Numbered from the stretch's first letter, positions 26,797-38,007 are shown. The stretch is 64,000 nt of DNA from Bifidobacterium adolescentis ATCC 15703 (GCF_000010425.1 NC_008618.1:303946-367945), one strand, 5' to 3'. Notes: generated by a model from the sequence alone, not told the origin. Translations and numbers: made by a program.

Positions 26797-28439
26797 CCGA
26801 CATCATCGCAAGCCCGGCCGTCAAAGAGGCCGTGAAGGTCGTCATGGAACAGCAGGAGCGACTGGGTGACGAAGCGGCTGCCGAAGCCCGCGAATCGCAG
26901 CCGATCCGTACGTCCGTGCTGCGTGCCGCGCAGCTCGCCGCCGAAGCCGAAGACCATGCCCGCGGTCGCCAGCACGTCAAAGGCAAGCTGACCGCGCGCG
27001 AACGTCTCGATCTGCTGCTTGATACCGGTTCCTTCGAGGAAATCGGCCGTTTCCGCGGCGGCGACATCAACGGTGGCCGCGCAGGCTCCGCCGTCATCAC
27101 CGGCTTCGGCGAGGTGTTCGGCCGCAAAGTGGCCGTCTACGCGCAGGACTTCTCCGTCAAAGGCGGCACGCTTGGCGTGGCCGAAGGCCGCAAGATCTGC
27201 CATCTGATGGACAAGGCGCTCGACCTCAAGGTGCCGATCATCGCGCTCATCGACTCCGGTGGCGCGCGCATCCAGGAGGGTGTGGCCGCGCTGACCGAAT
27301 ACGGCCACCTGTTCCGCAAAACCTGCGACGCCAGCGGTTTCGTGCCGCAGCTATCGCTGATCCTCGGCCCCTGCGCCGGCGGTGCCGTCTACTGCCCGGC
27401 CCTGACCGACCTGATCATCATGACCCGCGAGAATTCCAACATGTTCGTCACCGGTCCCGACGTGGTCAAAGCGGCCACCGGCGAAGTGATCAGCATGGAC
27501 GATCTGGGCGGCGGCTACGTGCACAACGCCACGTCCGGCGTGGCCCACTATCTCGGCGAGGACGAGGCGGATGCGATCGACTACGCGCGTACCGTGCTCG
27601 CCTATCTGCCGTCCAACTCTGACCAGCAGCCGCCGGTCTACGCGTACGCGGCCACCCGCGCCGACCGTGACGTGGCCAAACGCCTCGCCACCCTCGTGCC
27701 GGACAACGACCGCCAGCCGTATGACGTGCTCGACGTGATCCGCTGCATCGTGGACTACGGTGAATTCGTGCAGGTGCACGAACTGTTCGCCGCTTCAGCG
27801 GTGGTCGGCTTCGCCTGCATCGACGGCCATCCCGTCGGCATCGTGGCCAACCAGCCGAACGTCAACGCCGGCATTCTCGACGTCGACTCATCCGAAAAAG
27901 TGGCGCGATTCGTGCGCTTGTGCGACGCGTTCAACCTGCCGGTCGTCACCTTGGTGGACACCCCGGGCTACAAGCCGGGCGCCGAACAGGAACATGCGGG
28001 CATCATCCGCCGTGGCGCGAAGGTCATCTACGCCTACGCCAACGCGCAGGTGCCGCTCGTCACCATCATCCTGCGCAAGGCCTTCGGTGGCGCATACATC
28101 GTGATGGGCTCTAAATCCATTGGCGCGGACATGAACTTCGCCTGGCCATCCAGCCAGATCGCGGTGCTCGGCGCGGCCGGCGCGGTCAACATCATCCACC
28201 GCAAGGACCTGCAGAAAGCCAAAGACAACGGCAAGGACGTCGAAGCGCTGCGCGCCAAGTACATCGCCGACTACGAACGCACCACCGTCAACGCGAACCT
28301 TTCGCTGGAAATGGGCGAGATCGACGCCATGATCGACCCCGAACAGACACGCGAGACCATCATCGAATCGCTCCGCCTGCTCGCCAGCAAGAAACGCGTG
28401 CGCCGAACCAGCAAACACCACGGCAACCAGCCGCTGTGA
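26793..28439 (+). CDS. accD: Acyl-CoA carboxylase beta chain (carboxyltransferase)
   Basis: Transfers the carboxyl group from carboxybiotin to acetyl-CoA and/or propionyl-CoA. The 548 residues include both carboxyltransferase halves in one chain, like AccD5/PccB. Seen are LTARERLDLLLDTGSFEEIG, DSGGARIQEGVAALTEYG, LGPCAGGAVYCPALTD and VDTPGYKPGAEQEHAGIIRRG. It is translationally coupled to the alpha chain (4-base overlap) and lies immediately before fas, so malonyl-CoA is made by the operon that uses it. Confidence 0.94.
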   Translation: MTDIIASPAVKEAVKVVMEQQERLGDEAAAEARESQPIRTSVLRAAQLAAEAEDHARGRQHVKGKLTARERLDLLLDTGSFEEIGRFRGGDINGGRAGSAVITGFGEVFGRKVAVYAQDFSVKGGTLGVAEGRKICHLMDKALDLKVPIIALIDSGGARIQEGVAALTEYGHLFRKTCDASGFVPQLSLILGPCAGGAVYCPALTDLIIMTRENSNMFVTGPDVVKAATGEVISMDDLGGGYVHNATSGVAHYLGEDEADAIDYARTVLAYLPSNSDQQPPVYAYAATRADRDVAKRLATLVPDNDRQPYDVLDVIRCIVDYGEFVQVHELFAASAVVGFACIDGHPVGIVANQPNVNAGILDVDSSEKVARFVRLCDAFNLPVVTLVDTPGYKPGAEQEHAGIIRRGAKVIYAYANAQVPLVTIILRKAFGGAYIVMGSKSIGADMNFAWPSSQIAVLGAAGAVNIIHRKDLQKAKDNGKDVEALRAKYIADYERTTVNANLSLEMGEIDAMIDPEQTRETIIESLRLLASKKRVRRTSKHHGNQPL

Positions 28440-28513
28440 CGGACGCAACGCGACGTAACCAACGTAAGCAACCACAACAATCGCAAGAAATTTTGGAACA
28501 AGTAAGGAAGATT

Positions 28514-31500
28514 ATGAACACCTTTTTTCTTGATCGACTGAACAGCGAGCCCCACGCGCTCGCCTTCGCCGGCCAATCCACCCCGTGGCCGGTGGCGCTC
28601 GCCGACCAGAGCGCGAATCCGGCGCTCGACGAGGTCCTGCACACCCATGCGGCCGCCGCGCAGGCGCTGCTGTATCCGGTGTCCGCCGAGCTGCTCGCCA
28701 CCACCGGACGCCCGGTCGACCTGTTCGGCTTCGAACCGAACCCGGCACGTCTGGGCGCCGCAGCCGCGGCTTCCGCCAGCGTTCCCGGCATCGCGCTGAC
28801 CCAGCTGGGCGCGCTGCTCGACGCCGCCGCACTCGGCTACAATCCGGCCCAGGCCAAGCCGGTCGTGGTGCTCGGCCACTCCCAGGGCGTGCTTGCCGTG
28901 CATATGGTGCAGGCGATCTGCGAAGCCGGTTCCATCGACGCAGCCGCAGCCAAGATCGACGAGATTCTTGCGATCGCAACGCTGATCGGCGTCGCCGGCA
29001 CCCGTCAGGCACGCCAGCTCGGTCTCGCCGCACGCCACGGCGAGGCGACCCCGATGCTGTCCGTCAAGGACATCACCCGCGCCCAGGTGGACGCGCTGAT
29101 CGAACGCGTCGACGGCGCACGTGGCCCGATCGCCGTGGCCGTCACCAATTCCGCCACGCATTACGTGTTGTCCGGCTATCCGGAGGACCTGGCCGCATTC
29201 GGCGTGGAGGTCGCCAAGGAACACAAGCGTCAGGCCAAGCTGCGCGAGGAGAAGGTGCGTGGCGGCCGCGTGTTCGACCCGACGCTCGAATATCTCGACG
29301 TGACCCTGCCGTTCCACAGCCCGCTGATGGCCGATGCCGTCTCCCAGGCCGTCGCATGGGCCGAGGCCTGCGGCATCAACGCCGACCATGCCCGTGAGCT
29401 CGCCGCCGAAGTGCTGCTCAACCATGTGGATTGGGCCGCCCGCGTGCGCGCCCTGATGAAGTCCACCGATCCGAGCGCCCTGTGGGTGCTGGACTTCGGT
29501 CCGGGCAACACCGTCGGCAAACTGTTCTCCACCGTGGCCCAGGGCACCGGCGTCGGCGTGGTGGAAGCCTCCACCGTGGCCGATCGCGGCGCGCTCTCCA
29601 CGCTCGAGACCCTGCCGGAACGCACCCAGAACTGGACGCGTTTCGCGCCGAGCATCATCCACACGTCCGCCGGAGACAAGGTGCGCACCGCGTTCACCGA
29701 ACTTACCGGCAAGGCTCCGGTGCTGCTGGCCGGCATGACCCCGACCACCGTGGAGCCGGAGATCGTGGCGGCTGCCGCCAACGCCGGCTACTGGGCCGAG
29801 CTCGCAGGCGGCGGCCAGGTCACCGCCAGCGTGTTCGACCGTCACGTGGCCAAGCTCGAGGAGGAACTCGAGGAAGGCCGCACCGTCGAATTCAACGCCA
29901 TGTTCATGGACCGCTACCTGTGGAACCTGCAGTTCGGCTCCCAGCGCATCGTGCCGAAGAAGCGTGCCAGCGGCACCCCGATCGACGGCGTCGTCGTCTC
30001 CGCAGGCATTCCGGAATTCGACGAGGCCGTGGAACTCATCCACAACCTCAACGCCGACGGCTTCCCGTACGTGAGCTTCAAGCCGGGCACCGTCGACCAG
30101 ATCCGCCAGGTGGTGCGCATCGCCAAGGCCGTCGCGCCAACCAAGGTGCTCATCGAGGTCGAAGGCGGTTCCGCAGGCGGCCACCACTCTTGGGAATCGC
30201 TTGACGATCTGCTGCTGAGCACCTACGCCGAAGTGCGCGAGCAGGCCAACCTCGTGCTCGTGGTCGGCGGCGGCATCGGCACGCCGGAACGCGGCGCCGA
30301 CTACATCACCGGCGAATGGGCCGCCGAATACGGCCGTCCGCTCATGCCGGTGGACGGCGTGCTCGTCGGCACCGCCGCCATGACCGCCAAGGAAGCGCAC
30401 ACCAACCCTGAAGTCAAGCAGATGCTCGTCAGCACTCCTGGCATTCCGGCCAAGGGCGACGACAATGATCCGTTCGCCCCGCTGGGCGAGCAGTGGGTTC
30501 CGTCCGGACAGGCCAAGGGCGGCGTCACCTCCGGTCTGAGCCACCTGCACGCCGACATCTACGAGCTGGAGAACTCCTCCGCCCGCTGCGGCCGCCTGCT
30601 GGTGCGCGTCATGAAGCACCCGGAGGAGCTGGAAAGCCGTCGCGACGAGATCATCGCGGCGCTGAACGCCACCGCCAAGCCGTATTTCGGCGATCTGAAG
30701 ACCATGACCTACCTTGAGTGGGCCCAGCGTTTCGCCGACCTCTCCTTCCCGTGGGTGGACGAAACCTACGCCGATCGCTTCCTGCACCTGCTGCAGCGCA
30801 TCGAAGCCCGCGTCACCACGCAGGAAAGCGGCGAATTCGCATCGCTGTTCGCTTCCCGCGCCGACGTCGAAGCCGATCCGAACGCCGCGATCGCCAAGCT
30901 TGCCGAAACCTACCCGCAGGCCGGCAAACTGACCGTCACCCCGATGGACGAGGCATGGTTCCCGGTGCTCGTACGCGAGTATCCGAAGCCGATGCCGTTC
31001 GTGCCGGTCATCGACAACGACCTGCTGCGTTGGTGGGGCCAGGACCAGCTGTGGCAGTCCGAGGACTCCCGCTATTCCGCCGATTCCGTGCGCATCATCC
31101 CCGGCCCGATCTCCGTGGCCGGCATCACCACCGTGGACGAGCCGGTGGCCGACATCCTCGGCCGCTTCGAAGCCGCCATGGTCAAGCGCGTGTCCGCCGA
31201 ATCGGCGAGCGCCGACAAGACCGCCTTCGCCCAGTTGGGCGCGGCCGTCTCCGCCGAGGAATTCATCCGCAAATCCCCGAACATCTCCTGGGTCGGCCAC
31301 CTCATGGCCAACCCGGCGTACGGCACCGCCAACGGCGACGCCAACTACGAGATCCGCAAGGTGGCCGTTGAAGGCAGCGTCGAAAAGTACGACCTCGACA
31401 TCCATCTCGACACCTTCTGGGACAACGATCCGGACGGCGGCGCCTCCAAGCACGCCGTACGCGACATCGTCATTCCGCTGAACGTCGACGGCAACGAATC

Positions 31501-34500
31501 CGGCCTGTTCCCGGTCGTGGACCGCGACCGTCTGCCGGAGCACGTCTACCGCATGCTCGCCGACACCGCGGGCATCGGCAACACCGCCATCACCGGCGAC
31601 AAGCTCACCGCCATGCCGCAGATCGAGGAAGTGTCCGACAAGACCGCCTTCCCGTTCGGCCAGGCGCACACCGGCTACACGCTGTCCGCCAACCTCGGTT
31701 TCGACCATGAGGCCGCCACCGGCGGCGCGCTGCCGAGCGACCTCGTGCCGTCCCGCATCGCCCCGGACGCGCTCGTCGGACCGGCTTGGCCCGCCATCTA
31801 CGCGGCCCTCGGCTCCGTGTACGTCAACGGCTTCCCGGTCATCGAAGGCCTGCTCAACGCCGTGCATCTCGACCACCTCATCGAACTCGAGGTGAGCGAG
31901 GACGAGCTGCTGAAGCACACCGGCGAGCGCATCGAGCTCACCAGCTGGGCCGACGACTACTTCGAATCCGCTTCCGGCCGTGTGGTGACCATCCACGTCA
32001 CGCACACCGCTCAGGACGGTACGCTGCTTGCCAACGAAACCGAGCGTTTCGCCATCCGCGGCCGCGCGTACTCCGACGCGCTGCCGCCGGAAGCGCCCGA
32101 CTATGGTGGAATCGAAGCCGAAATCGAAAGCACTCCGCGCCGTCTGCTGCGTCGTGTGAAGGTCGTCGCTCCGCACGAGATGACCGCTTTCGCCCGTACT
32201 TCCGGCGATTTCAACCCGATTCACACCTCTCATCGCGGTGCCGCCGTCTCCGGTCTCGCCGCGCCGCTCGTGCACGGCATGTGGCTGTCCGCCACCGCCC
32301 AGTACGCGGTGCAGGCGCTCGACGAGAAGGGCGCGCATTACGAGATCGCAGGCTGGACGTACAACATGTACGGCATGGTGCAGCTCGACGACGAGGTGGA
32401 GATCTCCATCGAACGCGTCGGCCGTGTGGCCCACGCCGGCATGGTGCTGGAAGTGACCAGCCGCATCGACGGCAATATCGTGTCCCGTGGCACCGCCATC
32501 GTGCGTGCGCCGAAGTCCGCCTTCGTCTACCCGGGCCAGGGCATCCAGAAGCAGGGCATGGTGCTCGACGAGCGTGCCAAGTCCCCGGCCGCACGCGAGG
32601 TGTGGGAGCGCGCCGACAAGGTGACCCGCGAGAAGCTCGGCTTCTCCATCCTCGCCGTCGTGCGTGATAATCCGAAGGAACTGACCGCCAACGGCGTGAC
32701 CTACCGTCATCCGGAAGGCCTGCTCAACCTGACCCAGTTCACGCAGGTGGCGCTCGCCACCGTGGCGTTCGCCCAGACCGCTCGTCTGCGCGAAGCCGGC
32801 GCGGACATCTGGCCCGCCTACTTCGCTGGCCACTCGCTGGGCGAGTACAACGCGCTGAGCTCCTTCGCAGGCGTGATTCCGCTGGAAACCGTGCTGGAGC
32901 TGGTGTTCCACCGTGGCTCCACCATGCACCACCTCATTCCGCGTGACGAGAAGGGCCGTTCCAACTACCGTATGGGCGCGCTGCGTCCGAACCAGTTCGG
33001 TGTGGGCGACGACGGCGTGCGCGAATACGTCGAATCCGTTTCGAAGGCTTCCGGCGAGTTCCTGGAGATCGTCAACTACAACCTTGCCGGACAGCAGTAC
33101 GCCGTGGCCGGCACCATCGCCGGTCTGAAGGCGCTGAAGGCCGATTCCGCCCGTCGCGTCGCCGAATACGGCGGCAAGCCGGCGTTCATGCTGGTGCCGG
33201 GCATCGACGTGCCGTTCCATTCCACGCTGCTACGCAAGGGTGTGCCGGAGTTCCGCGACAAGCTTGACGCGCTGCTGCCGAAGCACATCGACTACCGTGG
33301 CCGTCTGGTTGGCCGTTACATTCCGAATCTGGTGGCCGTGCCGTTCGAGATGACCAAGGAATTCGCCGCGAAGATCCTCGAGGTCGTGCCGTCCGAGCGC
33401 ATCAAGGCCGCGTTGGACGATCCGAAGGTGTGGGATTCCTACGCCGAGGACGACCAGAAGCTCGGCCGTCTGCTGCTCACCGAACTGCTGAGCTGGCAGT
33501 TCGCCTCCCCGGTGCGTTGGATCGAAACCCAGGCGCTGCTGTTCGGTTCCGCCGAACAGGGTGGCCTTGGCGTGGAGGAGTACGTCGAGGTGGGTCTCGG
33601 CAACGCTCCGACGCTCGCCAACCTCGGCGCCAAGACGCTGCGCCTGCCGCAGTTCGCCGGCCGTGACGTGACCGTCTACAACGTCGGCCGCGACGAAGGC
33701 CGCGTCTACATGACCGATTCCGATTCCCTCGTTGCCGACGACGATGCTGACGATTCCGTCGCAGCACCGGCAGCAGCTTCGGCTCCGGCCGCTGCCGCCG
33801 CAGCGCCTGCCGCGGTCGCCGCAGCACCCGTCGCCGCAGCCCCGGCTGCCGCTGCACCGGTCGCACCTGCCGGCGCTCCGTCCGGCGCCGCAGTCGCGGA
33901 TATTCCGTTCAACGCTTCCGACGCGATCGCCATGCTGCTGGCATATTCGGCGAAGGTGCGTCCGGACCAGATCGGCGAATCCGACACCACCGACACCCTG
34001 ACCAACGGCGTCTCCTCTCGCCGTAACCAGCTGCTTATGGACATCAGCTCCGAGCTGGGCGTGGCTTCCGTGGACGGCGCCGCCGAAGCGACCGTCAAGG
34101 CGCTGAGCGCGCTGGTCGACAAGGTGGCCCCGAACTACAAGGCGTTCGGTCCGGTGCTGTCCGACATCGTCCGCGACCGTGTGCGCGGCCTGTTCGGCGC
34201 CGCCGGCGTGAAGCTCGGCCAGATCACCAAGCGCGTGACCGACACCTGGCAGCTCGGCGAAGGCTGGGCCTCCCACGTGGTCGCAGCCCTTGTGCTGGAA
34301 ACCCGCGAAGGCGCCAGCTCCCGCGGTGGCGACCTCGCCTCGCTGAGCACCGAAGCCGCTTCCAATGCGGCCGCCGCCAACGCGCTGATCGACGCGGCCG
34401 TGCAGAAGGTCGCTTCCGACAAGGGCGTGGCCGTCGCCATGCCGAGCGCAGGTGGCGCAGCCGGTGGCGCCGTGGTCGATTCCGCAGCCTTGGACGCGTT

Positions 34501-37500
34501 CGCGGCCAAGGTGACCGGTGCCGACGGCGTGCTCGCCTCCACCGCCAAGTTCGTGCTGAACCAGCTGGGCGTCACCGCTTCGGTCGCCGACGATTCCGCC
34601 GACGAGAACGCCGCCGTGGTGGCCGCCGTCGAAGCCGAGCTCGGCTCCGACTGGCCGAAGCAGGTCGAGCCGCGCTTCGACGAGCGCAAGGCCATCCTGT
34701 TCGACGACCGTTGGGCATCCGCACGCGAGGACCTGTCCCGCGCCTACTACGACAACGACGCCTCCGCACTGGACGGCAGCTTCATCGGCCTGGGCAAGGC
34801 CGTCGCCGACGAAGCCGCATGGTATGCGGGCAAGACCGCTGACGTCGAGCTTGCCGCCGCGTTCAAGCGCGTGGCCGACGAGGCGCTCGAGCAGACGAAC
34901 GATTCCGCCGAAGCAAGCCGCTTCGCAGGCGATATCGCCGTCGTGACCGGCGTTGCCCCGAACTCCATCGCAGCGCAGGTGGTCAACGGCCTGCTCGCCG
35001 GAGGCGCGACCGTCGTGGCCACTTCGCACAGCTTCAGGCAGAGCGTGAAGGCCTGGGCCAAGCAGACCTACCGCGAGCATGCGGCAGGCGACGCCAAGCT
35101 GTGGCTCGTTCCGGCGAACCTGTCCAGCTACCGTGACGTGGACGCTCTCGTGGCGTGGGTCGGCAACGTGCAGAAGAAGACCTCCGGCGCGACCACCACG
35201 ATCCTGAAGCCCGCCTACGAGCCAAGCCTGTTCTTCCCGTTCGCCGCTCCGCCGGTGCACGGCACGTTGGCCGATTCCGGCGAGCTGTTCGAATCGCAGG
35301 CGCGCCTCATGCTGTGGGGTGTGGAACGCGCGATCACCGGCTTCGCGAAGATCGGCGCCGACACCGACGTGCAGCACAAGCTGCATGTGATTCTGCCGGG
35401 CTCCCCGAACCGTGGCGTCTTCGGCGGCGACGGCGCGTACGGCGAGGTCAAGAGCGCCTTCGACGCGATCGTCAACCGCGCCCGCGCCGAAAAGGTGTGG
35501 TCCAGCCGCGTCACCTTCGCCCACCCGAAAATCGGCTGGGTGCGTGGCACCGGCCTGATGGGCGGCAACGATCCGCTGGTCGAAGTCGTGGAACGTCACG
35601 GACTGAAGACCTACTCCACCGCCGAAATCGCGGTCAAGCTGCTCGAGCTGTCCACCAAGGAATCCCGCGAGCAGGCCGTCAAGGCCCCGCTCGACGTGGA
35701 CCTGACCGGCGGCCTCGGCAGCGAGCCGATCGACATCAAGGCACTGCGCGCCGAAGCCATGGAGGACGCGGCCAAGGCCGCTGCCGCCGAAGCCGGCGAT
35801 GAGGACAAGCAGGGCGATTGTGCCGCTGCGGCAACGCTGATCAAGGCGCTGCCGAGCCCGCGCGCCCCGCGTCAGGCGAAGGTCGATCTGAAGGATTGGC
35901 AGCACGTCACCGCCCGTCCGGAAGACGAGATCGTCATCGTCTCCATCGGAGAGCTGGGCCCGTGGGGCTCCGGCCGCACCCGTTTCGAAGCCGAACTCGG
36001 CATCCACTCCGACGGCAAGGTCGACCTGTCCGCCGGCGCGGTGCTCGAACTGGCTTGGAACATGGGCCTGCTGACCTGGAACGACAGCCCGAAGCCGGGC
36101 TGGTACGACACCGACGGCAACCTGGTGCCCGAAGAGGATATCGCCGAACGCTACCACGACGAGGTCGTGGCCCGCTCCGGCGTGCGTCCGTTCGAAGAGG
36201 GCATGGGCAACGATTACAAGGACGGTGCCGACGAGGAGGAGGCCGAGGTGTTCCTCGACCACGATGTGACCTTCTCCGTTCCGACCCGTGAGATCGCCGA
36301 GGAATACGTCAAGCTCGACGAAGCCCACACCAGCTACGCGGCCGACGCCGAATCCGGCGAGTGGAACGTCACCCGCCACGCCGGCTCCATGATCCGCGTG
36401 CCTCGCCGCGCGGCCATGACCCGCACCGTCGGCGGTCAGTTCCCGAAGGGCTTCGACCCGGTCAAGTGGGGCATTCCGGCCTCCATGGTCGGCGACGTGG
36501 ACAAGATCGCCCTGTGGAACATCGTCACCACGGTCGACGCCTACCTGTCCGCGGGCTTCACCCCGGCCGAGATCCTCGAAGCCGTGCACCCGTCCATGGT
36601 GGCCTCCACGCAGGGCACCGGCTTCGGCGGCATGGCCTCCATGAGGAAGCTGTACCTGGACCGCTTCCTCAACCATGAGATTCCGACCGACATCCTGCAG
36701 GAAGCCCTGCCGAACGTCGTCGCGGCACACGTGATGCAGTCCTACATCGGCGGCTACGGCAACATGATCCAGCCGGTTTCCGCCTGCGCCACCGCAGCCG
36801 TCTCTCTGGAGGAAGGCGCCGACAAGATCGCCCTCGGCAAGGCCGACTTCGTGGTCACCGGCGCGATCGACGACATCGGCGTGGAATCCGTGATCGGCTT
36901 CGGCAACATGAACGCCACCGCCAACTCCGAGGAGATGTATGCCAAGGGCATCGACGCGCGCTTCTTCTCCCGTGCCAACGATCGTCGCCGCGGCGGCTTC
37001 GTGGAATCCCAGGGTGGTGGCACCATCCTGCTGACGCGTGGTGACATCGCGCTGAAGCTCGGCCTGCCGGTCGCCGGCGTGGTCGGATTCGTCCACTCCT
37101 ATGCGGACGGCGCGCACACCTCCATCCCGGCTCCGGGACTGGGCGCGCTCGCAGCGGGCATGGGAGGCAAGGACTCCAAGCTCGTGCATGACCTCGCCAA
37201 GCTCGGCGTCACGCCGGACGACATCGCCGTGGTCTCCAAGCACGACACGTCCACCAACGCCAACGACCCGAACGAGTCCGAACTGCACAACACGCTGGCC
37301 CACGCCATCGGCCGCACCGACGGCAACCCGCTGTTCGTGATCTCCCAGAAGTCGCTCACCGGCCATGCCAAGGGCGGTGCCTGCATCTTCCAGGTCAACG
37401 GCCTGACCCAGCTGTTCAAGTCCGGCGTCGTTCCGGCGAACGCGGCCCTCGACTGCGTCGACCCGAAGCTCAAGCGCGACGACCACATGGTCTGGCTGCG

Positions 37501-37849
37501 CGAGCCGCTGAAGGTCGGTTCCGTCAAGGCCGGCCTGGCCACGTCGCTCGGCTTCGGCCACGTGTCCGGCTTCGCCGCGATCGTCAACCCGGGCGCCTTC
37601 GAGGCTTCCGTGGCCAACACCGCGGGCGAGGACGCGCTGAACGAATGGCGCGACCGTGCCAACGCGCGTCTCGCCGCCGGCCAGCGTCGCCTTGAAGAGG
37701 GCATGATGGGGCGCGCCGCGCTCTACGAGCCGATCGACAACCGCCGCTTCCACGAGGACGGCCGCGGCTACGACGCGCACGAGGTGGAGAAGGCCATGCT
37801 GCTCGATCCGAACGCGCGCCTCGCGTCCACCGGCTATTTCGAAGCGTGA
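28514..37849 (+). CDS. fas: Type I fatty acid synthase (multifunctional)
   Basis: A single 3,111-residue chain that builds fatty acids from acetyl- and malonyl-CoA. Domain order: acetyltransferase (GHSQG, Ser123), enoyl reductase (EGGSAGGHHS at 550), MaoC-type dehydratase (GDFNPIH, His1237), malonyl/palmitoyl transferase (GHSLG, Ser1441), an Ala/Pro linker (about 1750-1795), carrier domain (GVSSRRNQ, pantetheine Ser1834), ketoreductase (VVTGVAPNS, about 2143) and ketosynthase (Cys2758 in SACATAA, His2910, His2951). ATG 28514 has AAGGAAG upstream; an in-frame GTG at 28436 overlapping accD is an alternative. Actinobacterial FAS-I has this order; all key residues are present. Confidence 0.96.
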   Translation: MNTFFLDRLNSEPHALAFAGQSTPWPVALADQSANPALDEVLHTHAAAAQALLYPVSAELLATTGRPVDLFGFEPNPARLGAAAAASASVPGIALTQLGALLDAAALGYNPAQAKPVVVLGHSQGVLAVHMVQAICEAGSIDAAAAKIDEILAIATLIGVAGTRQARQLGLAARHGEATPMLSVKDITRAQVDALIERVDGARGPIAVAVTNSATHYVLSGYPEDLAAFGVEVAKEHKRQAKLREEKVRGGRVFDPTLEYLDVTLPFHSPLMADAVSQAVAWAEACGINADHARELAAEVLLNHVDWAARVRALMKSTDPSALWVLDFGPGNTVGKLFSTVAQGTGVGVVEASTVADRGALSTLETLPERTQNWTRFAPSIIHTSAGDKVRTAFTELTGKAPVLLAGMTPTTVEPEIVAAAANAGYWAELAGGGQVTASVFDRHVAKLEEELEEGRTVEFNAMFMDRYLWNLQFGSQRIVPKKRASGTPIDGVVVSAGIPEFDEAVELIHNLNADGFPYVSFKPGTVDQIRQVVRIAKAVAPTKVLIEVEGGSAGGHHSWESLDDLLLSTYAEVREQANLVLVVGGGIGTPERGADYITGEWAAEYGRPLMPVDGVLVGTAAMTAKEAHTNPEVKQMLVSTPGIPAKGDDNDPFAPLGEQWVPSGQAKGGVTSGLSHLHADIYELENSSARCGRLLVRVMKHPEELESRRDEIIAALNATAKPYFGDLKTMTYLEWAQRFADLSFPWVDETYADRFLHLLQRIEARVTTQESGEFASLFASRADVEADPNAAIAKLAETYPQAGKLTVTPMDEAWFPVLVREYPKPMPFVPVIDNDLLRWWGQDQLWQSEDSRYSADSVRIIPGPISVAGITTVDEPVADILGRFEAAMVKRVSAESASADKTAFAQLGAAVSAEEFIRKSPNISWVGHLMANPAYGTANGDANYEIRKVAVEGSVEKYDLDIHLDTFWDNDPDGGASKHAVRDIVIPLNVDGNESGLFPVVDRDRLPEHVYRMLADTAGIGNTAITGDKLTAMPQIEEVSDKTAFPFGQAHTGYTLSANLGFDHEAATGGALPSDLVPSRIAPDALVGPAWPAIYAALGSVYVNGFPVIEGLLNAVHLDHLIELEVSEDELLKHTGERIELTSWADDYFESASGRVVTIHVTHTAQDGTLLANETERFAIRGRAYSDALPPEAPDYGGIEAEIESTPRRLLRRVKVVAPHEMTAFARTSGDFNPIHTSHRGAAVSGLAAPLVHGMWLSATAQYAVQALDEKGAHYEIAGWTYNMYGMVQLDDEVEISIERVGRVAHAGMVLEVTSRIDGNIVSRGTAIVRAPKSAFVYPGQGIQKQGMVLDERAKSPAAREVWERADKVTREKLGFSILAVVRDNPKELTANGVTYRHPEGLLNLTQFTQVALATVAFAQTARLREAGADIWPAYFAGHSLGEYNALSSFAGVIPLETVLELVFHRGSTMHHLIPRDEKGRSNYRMGALRPNQFGVGDDGVREYVESVSKASGEFLEIVNYNLAGQQYAVAGTIAGLKALKADSARRVAEYGGKPAFMLVPGIDVPFHSTLLRKGVPEFRDKLDALLPKHIDYRGRLVGRYIPNLVAVPFEMTKEFAAKILEVVPSERIKAALDDPKVWDSYAEDDQKLGRLLLTELLSWQFASPVRWIETQALLFGSAEQGGLGVEEYVEVGLGNAPTLANLGAKTLRLPQFAGRDVTVYNVGRDEGRVYMTDSDSLVADDDADDSVAAPAAASAPAAAAAAPAAVAAAPVAAAPAAAAPVAPAGAPSGAAVADIPFNASDAIAMLLAYSAKVRPDQIGESDTTDTLTNGVSSRRNQLLMDISSELGVASVDGAAEATVKALSALVDKVAPNYKAFGPVLSDIVRDRVRGLFGAAGVKLGQITKRVTDTWQLGEGWASHVVAALVLETREGASSRGGDLASLSTEAASNAAAANALIDAAVQKVASDKGVAVAMPSAGGAAGGAVVDSAALDAFAAKVTGADGVLASTAKFVLNQLGVTASVADDSADENAAVVAAVEAELGSDWPKQVEPRFDERKAILFDDRWASAREDLSRAYYDNDASALDGSFIGLGKAVADEAAWYAGKTADVELAAAFKRVADEALEQTNDSAEASRFAGDIAVVTGVAPNSIAAQVVNGLLAGGATVVATSHSFRQSVKAWAKQTYREHAAGDAKLWLVPANLSSYRDVDALVAWVGNVQKKTSGATTTILKPAYEPSLFFPFAAPPVHGTLADSGELFESQARLMLWGVERAITGFAKIGADTDVQHKLHVILPGSPNRGVFGGDGAYGEVKSAFDAIVNRARAEKVWSSRVTFAHPKIGWVRGTGLMGGNDPLVEVVERHGLKTYSTAEIAVKLLELSTKESREQAVKAPLDVDLTGGLGSEPIDIKALRAEAMEDAAKAAAAEAGDEDKQGDCAAAATLIKALPSPRAPRQAKVDLKDWQHVTARPEDEIVIVSIGELGPWGSGRTRFEAELGIHSDGKVDLSAGAVLELAWNMGLLTWNDSPKPGWYDTDGNLVPEEDIAERYHDEVVARSGVRPFEEGMGNDYKDGADEEEAEVFLDHDVTFSVPTREIAEEYVKLDEAHTSYAADAESGEWNVTRHAGSMIRVPRRAAMTRTVGGQFPKGFDPVKWGIPASMVGDVDKIALWNIVTTVDAYLSAGFTPAEILEAVHPSMVASTQGTGFGGMASMRKLYLDRFLNHEIPTDILQEALPNVVAAHVMQSYIGGYGNMIQPVSACATAAVSLEEGADKIALGKADFVVTGAIDDIGVESVIGFGNMNATANSEEMYAKGIDARFFSRANDRRRGGFVESQGGGTILLTRGDIALKLGLPVAGVVGFVHSYADGAHTSIPAPGLGALAAGMGGKDSKLVHDLAKLGVTPDDIAVVSKHDTSTNANDPNESELHNTLAHAIGRTDGNPLFVISQKSLTGHAKGGACIFQVNGLTQLFKSGVVPANAALDCVDPKLKRDDHMVWLREPLKVGSVKAGLATSLGFGHVSGFAAIVNPGAFEASVANTAGEDALNEWRDRANARLAAGQRRLEEGMMGRAALYEPIDNRRFHEDGRGYDAHEVEKAMLLDPNARLASTGYFEA

Positions 37850-37904
37850 GACGGCTACGTCGAAATCTGTCCTGAATATGGGCAAATGATGACGGCCTGA
37901 TAAG

Positions 37905-37944
37905 AAAAGGGCGATACTTCTGCACAGATGTGTCGCCCTTTTCC
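37905..37944 (+). terminator. Terminator after fas
   Basis: AAAAGGGCGA (37905-37914) with TCGCCCTTTT (37933-37942), then TTCC. It ends the acc-fas operon before acpS. Confidence 0.88.
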
Positions 37945-38007
37945 ATATGACATGGTCGGGGCATTCCCGGGGTAACCCCGATTAATAATTCCTAGGAAGG
38001 CGGAGGA

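Noticed and set aside
28271..33220. A 1,649-codon open frame on the minus strand opposite fas
   Set aside because: It is the antisense shadow of FAS-I, caused by high GC and codon bias. Its translation is His/Val/Gly/Asp-rich without domains, and it has no ribosome-binding site.
33230..37885. A 1,551-codon open frame on the minus strand opposite the second half of fas
   Set aside because: Same reason: a mirror of the GC-rich codon pattern, while the plus strand encodes verified ketosynthase and carrier motifs.
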